A model generated the notes under the pieces. The model searched no databases. It was not told where the DNA came from and worked only from the letters and a program-made list of their open reading frames with translations. Positions 4,850 through 8,004 of a stretch of DNA of 8,004 bases are shown in pieces. Each line of letters opens with the position of its first letter. Positions within the stretch are counted from its first letter, which is position 1. Source of the DNA: Hellea sp. (lineage in GTDB: Bacteria > Pseudomonadota > Alphaproteobacteria > Caulobacterales > Maricaulaceae); assembly GCA_020628635.1 (NCBI GenBank), contig JAHDEU010000049.1, positions 1,749 to 9,752 on the forward strand, in the 5' to 3' direction. A program made the position numbers and the translations under genes.

Positions 4850-5823
4850 AGCTGCCCCGTATCACGCCACCCAAGCTCACGCCGCCCAGGCTCAAGCGGC
4901 CCGCCCTGCCGACGCTTGACTGGCGCAAGGCCCTGAGCGCGCCTGCCGCGGTCAGCAGCAGTCTCAGCGACAGCCTGATCTCCGGCGTGGGCGGCGCGTT
5001 CGACACCGGCTTCGGCCTGTTGCGCGACACGATCGGCGGCGTGCCCTTCTTCGGCACGACGGCAAGCTCGGAGCTCTACGACCACAGCAAGATCGACGAG
5101 AAGCATTATTTCCTGATCCCGGACGACCGCACGGAAGACGGCTTTTCGCTGCTTATCACGCGCTGCCTGCCGGCTGGCGTGCCGCCCATCAACGACCTGC
5201 CCAAGCGCCGCCTGCTGCACCTGCCGTCCAACGAAGCGCTTCCCATGCTGGAGCACATCCTGCTGCGCGAGGCACGTGAGCGGGCACAGGCCGAGACCGT
5301 GACAGGCAATGCGTTCTCCAACAATCTCGACGCCATGATCGACGAGATCGACCGCGTGGACTCCAAGGTCTTCGGCGGCCTGCTGACCGTGGGAGGGCTG
5401 GTCGCGCTGGCCAATCCGCTGGCGGGCGCGGCGCTCGCGGCCCATGCCATCATCCCGTCCGTGGGGCTGATCGCCGCGAAATACGGGCTCAAGGCCGCAA
5501 GCCGCACCGCGACCAATCTGGAGCTGTCGCGCGAGATCCGCCGTGCGGAAAAACAGCTCACCGCGCAGTTCCGCTCATCCGAGACACTCTCCCTGCTCAA
5601 CCCCGTGCTCCACCATGTCGGCACGCCGGGCCCGCTCGACATGTGGTTGGCGGAGAGCGAGCGCTTCGCCTTTGCGTCCGATTCTTCCGCATTCGGCGAC
5701 CACGACATCCGCCGCCTCGCCGCGCTCACCCTGCAGGCGCTGGCCGATTGCGGGGTGGAGGAGCGCGCGCTCGCCCACGCCTTCGAGGTCGCGGAGATCG
5801 TCACGGGCGGCCGGGAGCCCTAA
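4846..5823 (+). CDS. Hypothetical protein with central hydrophobic segment, coupled to rlmN
   Basis: I do not recognise this 325-residue protein. The start is the ATG that overlaps the rlmN stop as ATGA, a typical translational coupling; an upstream extension would run inside rlmN. The N terminus (1-30) is Pro-rich and basic, with a repeated PP[KR]L pattern and no signal peptide. A Gly-rich segment follows at 47-73. Residues 85-150 look like a soluble domain containing HYFLIPDD and FSLLITRCLPAG. Residues 176-215 are strongly hydrophobic (GGLLTVGGLVALANPLAGAA and onward), enough for one hairpin-like or two short membrane segments. A basic helix (227-245) and a charged C-terminal region follow. 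Composition and codon use match the neighbours, so it is probably a native gene. Co-transcription with rlmN is likely but does not reveal the function. The stop overlaps that of the convergent GH9 gene. Confidence 0.87.
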   Translation: MKLPRITPPKLTPPRLKRPALPTLDWRKALSAPAAVSSSLSDSLISGVGGAFDTGFGLLRDTIGGVPFFGTTASSELYDHSKIDEKHYFLIPDDRTEDGFSLLITRCLPAGVPPINDLPKRRLLHLPSNEALPMLEHILLREARERAQAETVTGNAFSNNLDAMIDEIDRVDSKVFGGLLTVGGLVALANPLAGAALAAHAIIPSVGLIAAKYGLKAASRTATNLELSREIRRAEKQLTAQFRSSETLSLLNPVLHHVGTPGPLDMWLAESERFAFASDSSAFGDHDIRRLAALTLQALADCGVEERALAHAFEVAEIVTGGREP

Positions 5824-7763
5824 CCCGGCAACCGCCCCGTGCAGCTCGGCGCCTGACGGTCCAGCCAGTGGGCGGTCCACGCCAGCGCCGCGTTCCAGTT
5901 GATGGCCACTTCGTTCATGGAATAGGTCGCGTAGGCGTCGCGCCAGCAGGTCATGCCCGTGCATCGGCCCCTGAGCGTGGAGCCGATGGGGTCGATGAAA
6001 TTCACATTGTTGGGACCGCCCGACAGCACGCCCGGCGGAGGCAGGGGCAGGTTTGCATCCTCGCCGCCCCGCCAGAAACGGTGGTGCGGGTTGCGCATGG
6101 GCCGCTCGCCATAGCCCGTCACGAAGGACCGCGAGAGTGCATTTCGGCCGAGCACATAGTCCATCGAGCCGACCGCGGCGCGGCGGTATTCCGGGCGCAC
6201 GAATTTGTCATGGGCGTGGCCCAGCACCACGGCGCGGTTCATCATCGTGCCATTGGACCCCCAGTAGAACTCGGCGCGCGACCACGGGATGCCCTGTGCG
6301 GATTCCGCGCTTTCCGCGGCGTAGCGGTCGGCCACGGCGCGCAAGGCCGCCAGCGCCCGCGGGTCGTCCTGCAGGCTCAGGCTCATCACGGCGAGGAAGT
6401 CCAGATTGCGCCAATCGAACGAGCCGAAGGTGCGGAACTCCGGCACCAGCCGGACCATCGTGTCGCGGTAGCGTTCCTCGCCCGTGGTGATCCAAAGCTC
6501 GGCCGCAGCCCAGGCGAATTCATCCACCACGTCCTGGTCGTCATAGGGCCCGCCGCCCGTGAACTCGCCCCAGGCATAGGCGTCGGGCACGCGCAGGGCG
6601 GCGTCGAACGCCGTGCGCGCGGCGGCAAGGCAGCGTTCCGCCAGCGCATTGTCGCGCCCGCGGAACACGCGCGCGCACTGCGCGCCAGTGGCGGCGAGAT
6701 GCAGCGTCGCGGCGGTCGTCGGCGGGTAGAGGCGGCGCGGAATGGTGTCCGTCGTCGGCAGCACGTCATCGCCCGGCCAGCGCACGCCGTGGACCTTGTG
6801 GTGGACGAGCCCTTGCGGGTTGCTCAGGGTCAGCCGCAGCGGCCCCGTCGCAGGCTGGCTCCCGCGTGCCAGCGCCATGGGCTGCGTCGAGCTCACCTGG
6901 ATCGACATCAGGTTCTCGACCCCGCGCCGCGCCTCGTCGAGTATGTCGGACAGGCCGTTGCCTGCTTCGGGCATGACCAGGCTGTTGTCGCCGAGCTGCG
7001 CCGGGCACATCACGGTCGGCGCGGTCTTGGAGCGCTCCGCCATGTTGAGCATCATCCAGGTCGCAAAGCCGGTATTGGCCGAATACTGCCCGTAATCGCC
7101 CGCGTCGTACCAGCCGCCTTCCGTCGTCAGCGTGTAGCTGCAACCCGGCCAGACCGTGCCGCGCACATCCGCGCCGGAAAAGCAGCCATGCGTGCGGTCC
7201 GCATGGCCTGCCGCGCGCGCCAGGCTCGGCGTTCGCGCCGGCACGAAGCCCGCCTCCACGGGTTCGGCAAAGCGCGACTGGTAGAAATAGGACAGGCTGT
7301 CGCGCGACAGCTGGGTGTAGGGCCGCAGGGACACGGTGAACGGATCGGAGACCTGCGCTCCGGCCGCGACCGTGTAGCCCTCGCCGAATGCCGTCAGCTC
7401 CGAGAAGTCGAAGCGGTGCAGCGGCAGGCCGGATTGCGGGTCGTTGGCTGTCACGAATTCGGACGCGCCGCTCAACACGGCCTGCCCCCGGTCGTTGCGC
7501 ACGGTGAACGCGATCGGCGCGCGCGAGTTCGACACGATCAGACCGGATTTGGGGCCGTATTGCAGAAAGCCGTGCTGGTTGAGCAGGATCGCGCCGGAGC
7601 TCGCGGGCTCCGCCACGGGCGGGCGGGCGGGCGGCTTCTCCGCCGATGCTCCCGACGCGGCCGGCGCGCGCAGCAGGACGTCCGGCGCCGGCGCAGGCTC
7701 CGGCGCAGCCGCGTCGCACGCGGCGAGCAGGCCAGCCGTCAGGATGAGGGAAAGATGTCGCAC
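5820..7763 (-). CDS. Family 9 glycoside hydrolase (endoglucanase or exo-glucosaminidase type), lipoprotein
   Basis: An exported, lipid-anchored inverting beta-glycosidase of 647 residues. The first 16 residues form a lipoprotein signal with lipobox LAAC (C16). A disordered Ala/Pro linker (17-56) follows, then a CelD_N-type Ig-like domain (about 58-145) and the GH9 (alpha/alpha)6 barrel (about 153-632). The catalytic-base motif DAGD is at 220-223 in GGWYDAGDYGQY. The substrate-binding NPHHR motif is at 558-562. The general acid is E617 in YSMNEVAINWNA. All catalytic elements are present. Several cysteine pairs (194/208, 363/378, 601/606) could form disulfides after export. No carbohydrate-binding module or dockerin is seen. 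The sequence cannot separate cellulase from chitosan-oligosaccharide (GlcN) activity, both known in GH9. The start is GTG at 7763 with no clear ribosome binding site, chosen because the signal peptide begins there. The gene stands alone and converges on the hypothetical gene. Confidence 0.95.
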   Translation of the reverse strand: MRHLSLILTAGLLAACDAAAPEPAPAPDVLLRAPAASGASAEKPPARPPVAEPASSGAILLNQHGFLQYGPKSGLIVSNSRAPIAFTVRNDRGQAVLSGASEFVTANDPQSGLPLHRFDFSELTAFGEGYTVAAGAQVSDPFTVSLRPYTQLSRDSLSYFYQSRFAEPVEAGFVPARTPSLARAAGHADRTHGCFSGADVRGTVWPGCSYTLTTEGGWYDAGDYGQYSANTGFATWMMLNMAERSKTAPTVMCPAQLGDNSLVMPEAGNGLSDILDEARRGVENLMSIQVSSTQPMALARGSQPATGPLRLTLSNPQGLVHHKVHGVRWPGDDVLPTTDTIPRRLYPPTTAATLHLAATGAQCARVFRGRDNALAERCLAAARTAFDAALRVPDAYAWGEFTGGGPYDDQDVVDEFAWAAAELWITTGEERYRDTMVRLVPEFRTFGSFDWRNLDFLAVMSLSLQDDPRALAALRAVADRYAAESAESAQGIPWSRAEFYWGSNGTMMNRAVVLGHAHDKFVRPEYRRAAVGSMDYVLGRNALSRSFVTGYGERPMRNPHHRFWRGGEDANLPLPPPGVLSGGPNNVNFIDPIGSTLRGRCTGMTCWRDAYATYSMNEVAINWNAALAWTAHWLDRQAPSCTGRLPG

Positions 7764-8004
7764 GGAACGTTTGTGGCAGGGCGGGGTCCGGCTGGGAAGT
7801 GGTTGTGCGCAGCGGGGGAAATTAACGATGAGGCCTCGCCGTGTATGGGCGCGCGGGGCGCGGATGATATTTGTGTCACCCCTCCGCCGCTTCGCGGCAC
7901 GCGCGCCCTTCCCCTTCCGCCCATGCGTCCATGTCCCACCGCGGATCCTGCCTGCGGCCTGTGTTGCTTGTCGCCCGAAGTGACACGGGCGCGGGCTCCC
8001 ACCC
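7764..8004. other. Upstream region of the GH9 gene with no convincing gene
   Basis: These 241 bases run to the window edge. Open frames here are low-complexity Arg/Gly/Pro-rich and look like noise. The region holds a small hairpin (7886-7898) and an inverted repeat CGCCCG/CGGGCG around an 8-base loop (7972-7991). AT-richer stretches near 7818-7826 and 7866-7873 could hold GH9 promoter elements, but I find no pair of boxes worth calling. Confidence 0.5.
7886..7898. repeat. Small REP-like hairpin upstream of the GH9 gene
   Basis: GCCGC-TTC-GCGGC forms a perfect 5-bp stem with a 3-base loop, set in pyrimidine-rich sequence on the plus strand (CACCCCTCC before it, CCCTTCCCC after it). The setting resembles the smaller hairpin and flanks of the palindromic repeats near rlmN, so it may be a decayed or different-class intergenic repeat. 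The stem is short and could be chance in such GC-rich DNA. Confidence 0.35.

Noticed and set aside
4504..5445. 313-residue minus-strand frame opposite rlmN and the hypothetical gene
   Set aside because: No motif or ribosome binding site. The plus-strand gene is supported by the ATGA overlap and continuous protein-like features.
5106..5804. 232-residue minus-strand frame opposite the hypothetical gene
   Set aside because: Ser/Arg-rich antisense shadow with no conserved pattern. Considered because the plus-strand gene is itself unknown, but the plus strand has a better start, composition and context.
6766..7719. 317-residue minus-strand frame within the GH9 gene
   Set aside because: Out-of-frame reading of the GH9 coding strand, Arg/Ala/Gly-rich with no domain.
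7830..7837. GAGGCCTC palindrome upstream of the GH9 gene as an operator
   Set aside because: Eight-base palindromes are common by chance in GC-rich DNA, and there is no second half-site or promoter context.
7739..8002. 87-residue minus-strand frame upstream of and overlapping the GH9 start
   Set aside because: Low-complexity Arg/Gly/Pro composition and no ribosome binding site; it overlaps the lipoprotein signal in another frame.

Overview
The window looks like chromosomal DNA of a GC-rich alphaproteobacterium. The main evidence is the rimP-nusA-ylxR-infB order, with YlxR carrying a fused L7Ae-like domain. Supporting signs are two-hairpin palindromic repeats between genes and a CTATATC-type -10 element in front of a gene with no ribosome binding site. 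A member of the Maricaulales/Caulobacterales side of the class is my guess; the sequence alone does not fix the genus.

Left half, minus strand (1-3455). This is the transcription/translation operon, read right to left: rimP (30S maturation), nusA (transcription elongation, termination and antitermination), ylxR-L7Ae (RNA-binding protein) and the first 65 codons of infB (IF2). A strong intrinsic terminator lies between a candidate promoter and rimP, with no other gene in between, which suggests attenuation of the whole operon. Neither rimP nor ylxR has an ATG, GTG or TTG codon where the conserved protein begins. In both, the open frame is preceded by an in-frame ATG-x-x-TGA triplet ORF and then a nearby CTG. 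The nusA stop and this mini-ORF ATG sit in the loop of a perfect hairpin.

Divergent intergenic region (3366-3679). It holds the attenuator-like terminator, a candidate rimP promoter, two inverted copies of a two-hairpin palindromic repeat that differ by paired compensatory changes, and a candidate rlmN promoter so close to the ATG that the message would be leaderless.

Right half. On the plus strand, rlmN (dual-specificity rRNA/tRNA m2A methyltransferase) overlaps by ATGA with a 325-residue protein of unknown function that has a hydrophobic segment. A GTG-started GH9 glycoside hydrolase lipoprotein on the minus strand meets that gene tail to tail, with the stop codons overlapping. The last 241 bases upstream of the GH9 gene hold no convincing gene.

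Most genes are housekeeping. The parts that deserve attention are the control elements of the nusA operon and the anomalous starts. I see no mobile element, CRISPR array, RNA gene or defence system.
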